NCBI GenBank assembly: GCA_000733355.1
Contig: JNVV01000001.1
Coordinates: 2,434,091 to 2,498,090, forward strand
Length of the DNA: 64,000 nt
Source: Falciphora oryzae
Lineage: Eukaryota; Ascomycota; Sordariomycetes; Magnaporthales; Magnaporthaceae
Reading direction: 5' to 3'
Made by a program: the position numbers and the translations under genes. The notes below the pieces were generated by a model. The model made no database searches, was not told the DNA's origin, and worked only from the letters and a program-made list of their open reading frames with translations. Below are positions 10,444-22,307 of the stretch, piece after piece. The number at the start of each line of letters is the position of its first letter. Position 1 is the stretch's first letter.

Positions 10444-11976
10444 CTCCCAGCCACCCTGTTTTTTGCTGGTCACCTCCTCGATTGGTGCCAACACATCATC
10501 CTGAGCCACGCGCTCCTGCTGACATACCGTTTGTTTGCCGTATCGATGACTCGGTATAAATCCCAAACCGACGAACCCGACACCTCATCATGACCGCACT
10601 TGGCCGCCTTTCATGCGGCCTGGTTCCCACCCGACCAAGCTTGTTTGGTGTCCTGTTCGCTCCCTCCGGCCTTCACCCGGCCGGCTGCAAACAGCGACTC
10701 AGTGGCGGTGAAATTGTTGCTTCGGAAAGTAGCATGTCCACATCCGCAAGTCCTCTATCGAAAGATGGTGGCAGTGGTGGTGTATGGTTTGCTTGCGTGC
10801 TAGTGCCTAGCCCCTTGATCGCGCAGGTGCGCGCGCAATAGTACCAGAGGGAATTTCGAAGCCTCTTGGTATTTTTGTTTGTGGAGGTTCGGTGGTAGCA
10901 ACACCGCTGCACGCCTCCTTTCGGATCTTTTCCGGCACCAGTTGATATTCGACGTTTGTTATAACGCCCACAGGACAAGAAACAAACACATGCAAACCAG
11001 GTTATTTGAGTAGGTGGAGGCCATGCAGCCCTGTCGGCCGGTACCCGCCGATGATGAAGCCCGGCCATTCGAGACAACTACCCAGCCTGTGCAGCCGCCA
11101 CTTTCCCCTTCCTCATCCCCGAGAGAGGGGCGAGCGTGTCAAAGTTGGAGTGAGAAAGGCTTGGGGACGCAATCCGGCACGAGATAGGACCTTGCCAAAT
11201 GGCCGTCGCTCCTAGAGGAACCTCGTGTCCTGCTCGTGCCTCTTCCGTGGCCCTCAGAAGCTGCACACGGCACGGATGGAGGTAGGCCTGCTGCCGTGAA
11301 ACGGCCTTTGGGAAAAGGGGGGCATAACCGTTGCCGAACACTGATGTTGCGGGACCGAGGGCATGTCGCAGTAGGTAGCACCAGCTTTCTCCTTTCTACT
11401 CGACACGAGGATGCCCCCATCTCAAACGACCAAGGTTGCTGTGAACTTGACATAATAAATCCTCGTCCAGTTTTCCACACAGAACCATACAAAGGTGTTC
11501 CTGGAATACAGTGGGAGTAATCCGACCATGAGAGATGGTGACGCCTTGTGCCCATGTCCGATATCTGGTGGGAGTGGCACGCCCAGAGACTGCGCCTGGC
11601 ACGATCTGTGGACTGCGGACGTGGAAAAGGAAAGCACAAAATAGTTAACAAAGAACAACTCATCAATGCGATGCGTCAATAGACACTGGTATCTAAATCC
11701 CTTCATAACATCCGCTCGCCGACCAAAATGACATGAACCAAAAAGCGCTTCCGCGAAAAGAAAAAGAAAAAAAAGGAAATAAAAATGACAAAGCCCGTTC
11801 CGCCCTTCCACGCCTTTGTGGCACTGGTGTATCTATCCATGAGGCACGCATTTGGGTACTCGGAAAAAAGAGCAGACGGAGAAATGGATATATGGCAGAA
11901 AGGCAGAGGTGAAAAATCAAAATAAATCCAGGGGAATATGACCGGGTGCGCCAAAAAATCAAACCCATCGTGACTT

Positions 11977-14900
11977 TTAAGCAATCTTCGTGGGGGAGTA
12001 GCCGGGCGCCTTGTTTCTAAAAGAGCCCCCAGCCCTCCTCCTGCGGTTGACACGGTCCTCGTCAGGTAGGCAACCCGAAAAGCTCTCGTGGCCGATCGTG
12101 ATGATCCGGATGGTGTTTCCAAATGCCGCAGCGATGCTGCCTCGACCGACCTTGACGATCGGCCCTGGTTCTGAGATCATGAGGTAATTCTGAGGCTGCG
12201 GGTTACACTCGTCGCCGAAGTTATCTGAAACCAGCGGCCGGGTGGCGTAGTCTCCTTTTTTCTCCAGTTGCGTCATAGTCCACACCTCGTAGAGGTCATC
12301 GCTACGGTCGCTAGGGTCGCTTGGCCGAAGTGGCGGCGTGGTGCGTCGTCGACGCAGGCTGCCCGAAGTCGGCGGCTGGGGCGGCTCTGGGGGAGTCTGC
12401 TTCGGTGGTTTCTGCCGAATCCCGACGACACACCCGCTAGGCAGAGACGCCCACAGTCCTGGGTTTTCAACGGTCCGTCTGAGCTCACTGGCGTCTTGCC
12501 ACGAACACCCACGGGTTAAGCTGAGCTCGTCGTCTCGGAAGCTTATTGCCTCGCCCTCGACCGAGGGTAGGTAGGTTTGGATCACACACTCGCCCCCATC
12601 GGCTTTGACGTAGACCAGTGTGAACGAGCTTAACCCCTTGGCGCCAGATTTGGTCTTGCGTGGGTGCGAGTGAAAGAAGCTCAGGGATCTGGGCTGGATA
12701 ACCTCGGTTCTGAAGGTGTGGATGATGCTGGACGAGTGGAAGTCTACCAAGTGCACCGATGAGGTCCGAACAACCAGATAGGACGAATAATCCGGCACCG
12801 CAAGCAGCGCTTGGATATCGCTCTCGTCTGGCGGCAATCGAACTTCCTCAGTGGACCACACATCTCCTACGCACGTGCCTTTGTGGATGCAACCGCGCCG
12901 GGAGAGTGTCAAAAAGGAGGTGGCCTGGCTCGAGTCGGCTGCATTGTGTGTCAGCATTTCAAACAAGCAAACAAGATCTTGCTTAAAAAGAACAGTGGTG
13001 CGGACGGCAACTCACCTCTATCTGCAAGAGGCACCGCACAGCTCAATGGGCTCTTGCAGACGACGTACTCCTGAGACTGGCCAAGGTCGGGCCAGGTCTC
13101 CACCATTGTCCCATTCCTGCGAATCACCACGATAGACATCCGGGCCTCCTTGCTCTTTCTGGTGCTGAAAAACAAAGCCTCGGGCTTCTGACCACGAAGA
13201 TCGACGTCAACCGCCGGTCCCCATTTACGCGCTTTCAGATCCCAGATCCAAATCTTGGATGACGACAACAGAACCAGCCATTCAGAACTGTCGTCTATGG
13301 CCATCGCCAGGACCGGGAAAGGATCTCTCCCGGGCAAATCCGGGCTTGTGACAACGTAGCTCGTTCCCAAGAAACGAACGTTCCAGACCCAGATCATGCG
13401 ATCCAGACCTGCCGAAACGACGCACCCGTCCGGCGTTGCCGCCATGAGAGCAACGTCCAAGGTATGTCCGGAATTGACCGTTTTGATAGATATCAACTGC
13501 TCGTCCTCGCCGCCACCGTATTCTCCCGATCGTGCACCGGCGATTTCGCCCCACAGGAGGTAGTTCATCAAGAGCCGCACCAGTGAGACGATGATTATTA
13601 TGACTATAATGAGAGGCAAGGTCTGGTGATGCGCAAAGTCATAGACCGCAGGTGGGAGAGTGCGCTCTCTTGCTGGAGGCGTGCGGTTTGAGCCTTTCAT
13701 GACGAAGACCAGGGGGTCGTACACCCGGGCAACGTAGCTGTGTGCCCAGGGCTTTACCACGTGGATGACCTCACGCGCAGTCTCGTGGTCTTGGAGACGA
13801 AGCCACGACGTTGGGCCCCTCGCCTGATGGATATCGATCAACAGTGGCGCTGTTTCGGTCTTGGCCTTATCCCTGAACATCTTGCTGAGCGTGTGCAAGA
13901 GGGTCTCGCTTTGGGAGAAGTGCCATTGTGCAACTAGGATAAAGCCCAGCGTGACGATCAGACCGGCAACGCGCGTCGAGAGGGCGATCTTCCCTTGGAG
14001 CAGGGCCTCGGTCCATGACTCCCGATATGGTGCCTGGGAAGACGTTCGGTTGTGCTTCAAGGAAGACTTGGCGAGCGCCTCGCTTAGCTCCGTCCGCCGC
14101 ACTTCAACACTCAACACGGAAAGGAAGAATGTCGACAGATAGAAAAAGTCGAACAGGGTGGCAATGGCGGCGAACGTGCAAAAGGCGGAAACGCCCGGGA
14201 GAACCACGCGCGACAAGCCCAGGATAATGAGAAGGTACTGCAGGACGCTGGTGAAGGAAACAAGAAATGTTTCCCCGAAAGCCTGGCCTATCCTGCTGCT
14301 TGTGCTATCCTCTGAGGGCGTCACGATGACGGCGTTGATCAGCCGGAACATGTTCTCCAAGCTCATGGACCAGACTACCAGCGGGAAGCAGGCCTGGGGG
14401 ATCCTGGAAAGGTCGACCTTGAAGACGGCGCAGACGGTGAAGCTGGAGATGATTGACGCTATAATCTGGACAACCAGTGTGACGATCAGGCCGGCTTTGG
14501 ACTTGACTGCTCGCAGCTTCGAAAGGCTGTGGAGAAAGTACATAAAGGTGAGGAAGTATGCCAGACTGAGCATGGTGAGGTCCCAGAAAGAGATGGGGCG
14601 GAATTGGAACTCGTAGAGCTGACTGGGCATGCTTCGGCCGTCGCGGGGGTATGCGATCCACTTGTCTGCCATGCGTGCAGCCAGAGCGGCCGTCTTCCGC
14701 TCCCACTGCCGCCCGACAGGGGAGTCCCGAAGGTGGATGAGGGTGACGACCAGAGCGTCTGCAGCGACAAGCCTGCGGTCTTCGAATCGCTTGCCGCTGA
14801 AAACGATGGAGTGGCGCAAAGTGACATTGACCGAGGTCGACTGCGTTTTGCGGGCATTAACAGTCCCGATGATGTCCCCGTCGTTGAAGATCTTTTGTGC

Positions 14901-15519
14901 ATCCCCGGACCAGTACTGGAGTGGAGAATGGTAGAACCACGACATGTTGGTCCTCCCGTTTACGACGTGGAAAGTGTCGCGCTCCTGCTGGGTCAGGTCA
15001 CCGTTGGGCAGGCCAGTTATGGCAGCCAGAGGGACGGGACGCCGGGGGTTGAAGTCCTTGGTTGACCCCAGCAGCTCGTTCTGTATCTGCAATGCGCCGA
15101 GAAGCACATCCCGGTCAAGCGCCCCCATGTAGCTGCCGTGGACCCAGACAGTCCGCATTATAACGTCGGGCTCCAAGTCGGCGCGGGTGCCCAGCGGTTG
15201 CGCGTCGGTCCAGACATGGTGGGGAAGGTTGGAAGCGCTATTGGTGAAGTCGGTGGTATAGAGGAACGGGAATGGATACAGGAGGATGCCTGCAACGGCA
15301 ACCGCCAGCAGGAGGACCGTGTCCACATGTCGCGCGACGTAGCGGCCGTATCGAGCCGGCCAGCTGCGGAGAGGGTGGTCTGGCGCAAGGTTGGGAGCTT
15401 CAGTGGTCCTGGATAGGGAAGACAGTCAACAAAACGAGCCCCTGCGGACACTGCATGTCGATTCGGTGAGGGATTCCAAGAACGTACCCCCGTAATGGAT
15501 AGAGGAAATACCAGAGCAT
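11977..15519 (-). CDS. SREBP cleavage-activating protein (SCAP) homologue
   Basis: Three exons, 15519-15488 (only 32 nt), 15408-13016 and 12938-11977, with introns of 79 and 77 nt, encode 1128 aa. The start MLWYFLYPLRGTTEAP followed by RYGRYVARHVDTVLLL is the family's N-terminus and first membrane helix. A lumenal loop follows, then a sterol-sensing domain of several helices at about residues 285-450 (SFWDLTMLSLAYFLTFMYFL through LFDFFYLSTFFLSVLSVEV). A further membrane segment (LPLIIVIIIIVSLVRLL) precedes WD40-like repeats (for example SAGLDRMIWVWNV and SSSKIWIWDLKAR) to the C-terminus. SCAP escorts the membrane-bound bHLH factor SREBP/Sre1 from the ER for activation when sterol or oxygen is low. 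The SREBP partner is not in this window. Codons across both junctions join cleanly. Confidence 0.92.
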
Positions 15520-17632
15520 CACAGCGAGCGTGGCCGCATGCTCTGCCCAGGGCGCAGGGAGGTTCAGTCGCAGTCGGGTTATTGGTGGGGCATCTTGCGT
15601 ATGCTATGTAGCTGCTAAGAAGCACTGTTTTCTTTATTACTGCTTGCTGGGCACGAGAGCTATCCCAGAATGAGGCGATAAGAAGAGTTTGGCACGGGCT
15701 ACAACGGCGGAAGCGAGGTGCAGGCGTATGTATATTCGGGGGGCACGGGGAGCGGGGACGAGTCGTGGACGGAGAATTTAGGTTGGCTCCCAGGGCGTGC
15801 AAAGTCTCCCTTGCTCCAGGAATGGACGCTCCGTCGTCTTGTCCTGTTCGGGGAGACTAGTCGACCGCCACAGCACTTGGGAGGGTTCTGGAGTTGCGCA
15901 GATCGTCGGCCGGCTCAGCCCAGCAGCCACTGGACACGCTAGCAGCGACAGCGACAGCACCTCACTGGTTCCCAAAAGAGTCGGAGCGAAATAGGTGGCG
16001 CCTGTCCTCGCCCTCGGCGCGCATCTGGACGGCAAACCCTTCCGATCGAGATGCTCCCTGCAGGGCTTCAGGCCGTTTTGTTGTCACTGTCCGCGGTGCA
16101 ACTTGGTGCGAAATAGGGCGCGTCGTTCGTCGGGCCTTTAGTCGGGGGAGGGCGGCGCGCGGGGCAAGATTTGGCAGTTGGGCGATTGAACGGCAATGTT
16201 CAATTCCGGTCGTTTGGATTTGGGAGGCAGCACAACGACAGCCACCTAGAACGAAAGTCGATATGGCTCAATCAAGTGGCGGTTGTGGTCCGGGGGGTTT
16301 AGCGGTAGGTGATGTGCGCAATCAGGCGATGGTCGTCGGGGTTTTCCAGGTCGTCGTCACACGGCGCACAGAGACGGGGAGAATATGGGAAATCTCGGAT
16401 TGCCCTTCTGCTGGATGGGAAAATCGAAGCGGCGGGTGGTGGGTGGGTCGTATCCCCAGGGGCAGAATCGAGGGGAGGCGAGCCCGAAGGAGCTTGGGGC
16501 ACTTGGCAAGGGGCTAAGCTGAGACAAGGGAAGAAGCTAACGTCATTGGCAAACTGAAAGGGGCAGGCGCAGACGACAGCACAGACGGCTGAGGGCGAGT
16601 CAATTCGACGGGAGAGTGGTGTTGGTTCGCTCCACCCACGCAAAAACCGGTGGGACGGGCTGAGGCTGAGAGAAACGCGGGAGCAGCTGGAACAGCAGGT
16701 CGGGACCTAGCAAACGCATATGTATTTGATTGATCGCACGAGAGCGCACAGAGTGCATCGCCATGATGGCGACAAACGCGTGACGCGGGTTACTGGGGGC
16801 CCCGGTATGTACCGACCCGGCCGACCGAACGATTTTCATGCCTGCCAGAGTCAAGAGCGCCCCTCTGAAACAGCTGACGGTCGTAAGAGGCCCAGCTGCC
16901 AGGCTGCTCAGGGCGGAGTTGGTGGGTGCCAGTGGATGCAGCCACGCAGCTAAGAGCCCGAAATTGGCCATCCAAGAGGCCCCAAGCAGAGTGGCGTGCC
17001 TGAATGGGGAACACAGCGCTGCACCCTAGGGAGCCCGTGTGCCAGGTCTGGGCCTTGATCACACGCCCGGTTCAGGATAGCATCGCGTCGCTGCCCGCGG
17101 GCGGAGGGTGCCGAAGTCCTTGAGCCAGTCCAGTCCAGATTGGACGAGTAATGCCAAAGGCGCCAGGTTCCGCGTTCGCGAGGTTGCGCTTTTCTCCATC
17201 CATGGCCGAAAATGACATCTTCCTGGCCAGCGCACGGAGGGCGCCTGTGGGGAACTCTGGTGAAAGTGGGGAGCTTTATTTTTCGGTGGGGGAGAGGGGA
17301 AAATGCAGCAGTGGTCAGATTATATTGTCTGCATACCTAGTCGTGGCTAGGGCTGAGGCTTAGAGAGCGCAGGCCTCTTCGATTCGGTTCCAAGACCACC
17401 TATCTGTATTTCTATGTAAAGTACAGTGTTGATTCGCTTGTGTAGAATACCAGTGATCGGCGCAAGCATGCAAGAGCTGGAGGCGGCGGCTCGACCCGAT
17501 TTCAGAGACCAGACGCCGATAATTGGGTCATAATACCAAAAGCTACCTAGAATAGGAAATCCCACTCTCTGGATGTTTTAGTTTCTCGAGCGATTACATC
17601 GACCTGGATCACGTCACACCCAACAACGTGCC
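15520..17632. promoter_or_regulatory. divergent promoter region SCAP / JmjC gene, 2.1 kb
   Basis: Long intergenic stretch between divergent genes. The short frames on both strands lack domain signals and none continues the flanking coding sequences. No specific regulatory site could be assigned. Confidence 0.45.
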
Positions 17633-18961
17633 ATGGACGAATCCCCCGCCGTCGATCCTATTGCAGAGCTCATCACAGCATACGACGAGCTGAATAGCCC
17701 GGCTGTAGATGAGCTTGACGAGGAGCCCAGCCCGCTCGAGTTCATGCGCTATGTCTCTAGGAATACGCCATTTGTCGTCAGAAAAGGCGCCAGCCAGTGG
17801 CCCGCGGCAAAGCAGTGGAGCGTCTCGTTCCTCAACGACGCTCTGGCCGGTGAGACGGTGAACGTCGCCGTGACACCCAAAGGGTCGGTGGGATAACTTT
17901 CGCATACCCGGAACATGAGCTGTTTGTCTTTCTTTGGGCCTAACCTAATATGGTTCTTCGTGCCCCGACTTAGAAACGCGGATGCCCCAACGAGGCTCCA
18001 AGATGGCAGTGTGGTCTTCGCGAAGCCGTGGGAGGAAGACCAAGTATTCTCCGAGTTTTTAGATTTCGTTGTCCGTCAGGAGACAGAGCCATCCTGCCCG
18101 GCCCATGATGCCGAAATCCGTTACGCTCAGACACGTGCGTATGCCATCGCACATCTCTCCTGATACCTTTCTCTGCTGACGAGTACGAAAACGAAAAAGA
18201 AAACGACAACCTCAGGAACGAGTACTCGACCCTGTTCAGCCATGTGCAGCGCGACATCCCATTCGCCCGCATTGCGCTACAGCGGGAGCCCGAGGCCATC
18301 AACATGTGGATCGGCAACTCGCGCTCCGTCACGGCACTGCACAAGGACAACTACGAAAACATCTACGTCCAGGTCCTGGGCAGGAAGCACTTCGTTCTCC
18401 TGCCGTCCCTGTGCCACCCCTGTGTGAATGAGCAGCGTCTCGCGCCCGCGACGTATGCGAGGCAGCCCGGAGGCGCCGCTGGCCTCGAGCTGCGGTTAGA
18501 CGCCGCCGACGCAACGCCCGTGCCCTTTGCCCTCTGGGACCCGGATCAGCCGGAGGAGAACGCTACGCAGTACTCACCGCTCGCCTGCCCCGTCAGGGTA
18601 ACCCTCGAGCCTGGCGACATGATGTATCTCCCTAGCATGTGGTAAGTCATGCTTCAGTGTCTTTGCATAGAATAACAGACAGCCCAAACAATTGTGGCTG
18701 AAGGAAAGCGTCTTTTTGTTTTAGGTATCACAAAGTCTCGCAATCCTGCGGCGAAGAGGGAATATGTGTTGCGGTTAATTACTGGTTAGTTGAGCACCCC
18801 TTACTCTCTTTCCTTCACTTTCTTTTACGTACGCCCCCACTGACGTGAGGCAACCGCGGTCTTCTACCCTTGACTTGTCCAGGTATGATATGGAGTTTAG
18901 TGGGCCACTATATCCGATGTCCTCCTTTGTGAGATCGGTTCATCTCAACCAGCAGAGATAG
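17633..18961 (+). CDS. JmjC-domain protein, JMJD7 type
   Basis: Five exons, 17633-17883, 17974-18138, 18216-18641, 18725-18784 and 18883-18961, encode 326 aa. The first intron uses a weak GTCGGT donor but yields the conserved VTPKGNADAP junction. Early motifs are PLEFMRYVSRNTPFVVRKG and QWSVSFLNDALAGETVNVAV. The JmjC core includes INMWIGNSRSVTALHKDNYE and YVQVLGRKHFVLLPS. His181 and Asp183 of the HKD motif and His283 of the WYHKVSQ motif are the expected Fe(II) ligands of a 2-oxoglutarate oxygenase. The C-terminus YDMEFSGPLYPMSSF also matches the JMJD7 group. Human JMJD7 is a (3S)-lysyl hydroxylase acting on translation GTPases, and some database entries mislabel the family as phospholipase A2. 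Substrate here is inferred by family only. No targeting signal is seen. Confidence 0.88.
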
Positions 18962-19132
18962 GACAGGAAGGCAGAATAGAAAGCGGCGGTTGCTGAGGGC
19001 CATGGCGACCATGACATATGCACAACATGGTCAGGGGTCTCGTTACACTCGCATATGCTTTGCATGCATTTGGGTATTTGCGCGTTACTCGACTGTAAAC
19101 CACACCAGCGACCCATGGCTTCCGCCCCTCCT

Positions 19133-21836
19133 TTACCTGCCTTTCTTTGCTTTCTGTGCTTTCCGTTTTAGTGCCCGCATCTCCTTCTTCATCCTGGGGT
19201 CCACGATCTTGTATCGACCCTTGACTCCTGACGGGCGCCCCTTGATACCCCTGTTCGCGCCCTTGGCCACAACAACCTTGACCGACTGCTTGGGTTTTTT
19301 CTTGGTCGCCTTCCTGAGAAGCTTCGCTATGCTCTCGGCCTTCTCCTTTTCCGTCATACCCTCCTCGTGGACCAGGAGATCCGACTTCTTCTTCAGTTTC
19401 TCTAGGCGCTGTGCCGCCTTCATCTTCTTCCGGCCCTTGGCCTCACGGACCTTCTTGATTGGCCTGGCGTTGAATGCCCTCAACTTCTCCTTTATCGCAG
19501 CAGCGGCAGCTGTGGGATACGAAACGAAGTCAGTACATGAAGTCAAATATCACATGGCCTGCTCGTGTGTGTAATTTGGGATGGGCTCTTACCTTTTGTA
19601 ATTGGCTTCTGGGCCTTGTCGTGCTGTGCTTCGTCGTCCAGGAACCAGTCTGGCAGGCCGTCCCTGTCCTTGAAAGCATGCTTGTTGAAGCCATCGTCGA
19701 TAACATCGTACGACGTCTTCTCTCCCGTGGCGAGTTGATGGGCGAGAGTCATTGCTTCTGCCGTAATGATATCGATATCTGAGAGATATTGTTAGTGGCG
19801 GCTTCCATGGGAAACATCCATATGGGCGTCTTACCAAGCTTCCCGTCCTTCGTCCGCTTGTCCTCGTCCTCCCAGTCGTCCTCGAAACCGCTCTTCACGG
19901 CCTCGAAACCATCGTTGTCACTGTCGTCCGAGTCAGACTCAACAGCTTGGACAGGCTTCTTGTCAGCCTTCTTTTTGGTGGATTCTGTTTTCTTGGCAGG
20001 TGCCTGCTTGACTTGAGGCTTGGCTGGTGCTTCCTCCATCTCGACGTCCGAGTCATCCTCCGCCTCGGCCATATCGGCATCCGCTTCTCTGGGCTCGTCA
20101 AGGACGCCCTCTAGATCCTTGAATATGTCCTGGTTGAAAAATGCCCTTGCTCGCTTGGAAAGCCCGGAGGAATCAGAGGGTGCGGTGTCAAGATCGGTCA
20201 GCAGTGACTTCTTGGTCGGCGCCTCGCCCTCGTCGTCTGAATCGTCACTGCTTTCCTCTTCGAGTTCGCTGTCGCTGCTGATTTCTCCTTTGCCGTTGTC
20301 CGACACTCCCTCCCACTCATCGTCGTCATGCTCCTGTCGAGCCTTCTTTGCCCGGTACTTAGCGTCGGCTGCTGCCTTGCGCTCCTTGAACTGGTCGTAC
20401 ATTCCATCGAGCTCCGTCTCTAGTCGATCCTCAGCACCGTCGGACTCGTCATCGGTCTCCCCTGAAGAGCCAATGCCGCTGTCGCGGTCCTTCTTGGCCT
20501 CATCCTCGTTGATGATCACCATCTTGCCCTTTGTCAGCCTGCGCATGGCACCCTCCCTTTTCTCCACAGCCTTCAGCGCAAACATGGCCCCCTCTCCAGC
20601 TGGTCCGGCTTGGTCGAGACCAATGTCCATGGGGGCAACCATGTGCATCTGCATCCGGACGATTTCCTTCTGCTTGCGCTCGTTGTCCCTTCGGCGCTCC
20701 CGTTTCTTTTTGGAGGCCGCCTTGTCCTTCAGAGCCTGGAGGTCCTCTTGTATTTTCATCTCCTCATCCATGGACTCAATCTCTGCAATCTCTTCAGCAG
20801 CGGCGGCGGCGGCCTCCTTCTTAGCCGATTTCTTTGTGGGGAACCCAAAGATCTCCCTGACAGCCAGACGCCACTTGAGAAGCATTTTGAATTCCTTCCT
20901 TCCTAGCACCTTCAGGTCCTCGCAGCATATGCGAATCTCCTCCGTCGTCTCTGGAAGCTTGTCCAGCGCGGCAAGGGCCACGTCGCCGTTCGGCGGCTGT
21001 ACAAAGCTGAGACGGTTGTACTGGCCCAGAATCTCGATGGGGTCGGTGGTCTGGATGAACTGGCTGGCGGATATCTCCTTGTACTGGGTATAGTCGCCCT
21101 CCTCGTAACCTTCTCTCTTCCTCTTCTTGACTTCTGGCTTGTAAACCTTGGCCTCGTTGTTCGGAGTGGGGTCTGCCAGCTCCTCGAAGACGGCGCGAGG
21201 GTCCAGGAACTTGGGGTCGACCCGTTTAGGCGCCTTGAATCCCTTGCACACGACGAAGATCTCGGCCGAGACGTTTCGGGACGAGGGGGGTTTGGTGGCT
21301 TCGACCTTGGTGAACAGCTGGTTGAAGATCCACAGCAGGGAGTTGTAATCCTTAGACCGGAAGACCTTGGTGACAAAAGTGCCGCCCTCGACGAGGAATT
21401 CGGTGGCCAACTTCATGGACTGCAGGGTCAATTCGGCTTGGTTGAACGAGTCCTGCACCCAGGCGGTACCGACGTTGGGGGCTCCATCGTGGAGAACCGT
21501 GTCCACCTTCCAGCCCTTGAGATGTTGCTTGATCGTTGCCCTGCACTTCTCGGTCGTGATGTCGCTCTGGAAGGTGATGACCTTGGGGATCGGCTTGATC
21601 GGGGCCAGATCGACTCCAATGATGAGACCGCCTACGGGCATGGTCTCGGCAGCCACCTGACACCAGGAGCCAGGGGCCGCGCAGAGGTCCAGCAGAACCT
21701 TGCTCTTCTCGAGGAAGCCATATTTCTTGTTCAGCTGGATCAGCTTGAAGGCGGCACGGGCTCGGTAGCCTTTCTCCTTGGCGAGCTTGTACCACTTGTC
21801 AAGACGGCCTTTGCCGTGTTTCTTTTGAATGGCCAT
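19133..21836 (-). CDS. SPB1: SPB1, AdoMet-dependent rRNA methyltransferase of 60S assembly
   Basis: Three exons, 21836-19835, 19778-19593 and 19509-19133, encode 854 aa. The N-terminal FtsJ/RrmJ domain shows [15 protein letters not shown], the AdoMet-binding [34 protein letters not shown] and [20 protein letters not shown], so the K-D-K-E catalytic tetrad looks intact. The middle part is the DUF3381-like region plus long acidic and basic coiled stretches ([34 protein letters not shown]). The last exons give the Spb1 C-terminal domain ([54 protein letters not shown]). In yeast Spb1 methylates the ribose of the 25S rRNA A-loop in the nucleolus and is needed for 60S maturation. Length and domain order match the family. 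A polyT tract lies just upstream of the start (about 21952-21968). Confidence 0.95.
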
Positions 21837-22307
21837 CGCGCAGTCGGATTAAGGGGTCCACGGGCGTACCGGCCGCTGTTGTCGTCCTCGGCGTTGTCTG
21901 TGATGCCGTCGTCGCGCTTTGCATGGCCCCTCCGCTTTCTCGCGGCTAGATTTTTTTTTTTTTTTTTTCGAGTACCCCCGATAAGCCTGAGAGTGGGGCT
22001 CTGATAAAAGCTCGGTCATTGACGCGCGCGGAGTGGCGCTAAGAAAGCACTTAAACTGTGGGGCATCGCGGAGCTGTCGCTCGCGTCCAGAATCGTGTTT
22101 CCGCGTTTTTGCGGCGTGTCATGGGTGTCGTGGGCCAGTCTGGGCCGCGTAAAAGTGGCTTGTGCCCACCCCCTCGTCTCCCGCAACCTCTCCCGGACAA
22201 CCATAAGAAGATCAAAGAAGTGTGCCAACCTTGCTCTCTCTCACACAATCACAGGTTTCTAATAGTATTTTCATGTTCACGTTACTAAAGTGACTCGGGT
22301 TGTCAAG
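21837..22307. promoter_or_regulatory. divergent promoter region SPB1 / CDT2-like, 471 nt
   Basis: Compact divergent intergenic region with a T run at about 21952-21968 on the SPB1 side. No other motif was assigned. Confidence 0.5.

Larger units (their letters stand above)
6203..11976. other. gene-poor block, 5.8 kb
   Basis: This lies upstream of the 14-3-3-like gene and downstream of SCAP. All frames are short (mostly under 170 codons), change composition abruptly and show no recognisable domain. It contains the N gap (8472-8690), a run of 25 A (10419-10443), a GCTGT tandem repeat (9809-9829) and a T run at about 7977-7990. A TATAAA at about 10555 precedes an 83-codon frame at 10590, but nothing else supports a gene there. 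The lower GC content at 7700-8000 and 11600-11950 fits non-coding sequence. Confidence 0.55.

Noticed and set aside
10590..10841. 83-codon frame behind a TATAAA
   Set aside because: No family, odd composition and no splice continuation. A TATA-like string alone is not evidence.
20020..21093. Plus-strand open frame of 357 codons opposite SPB1
   Set aside because: Ser-rich antisense shadow of the acidic/basic SPB1 region.
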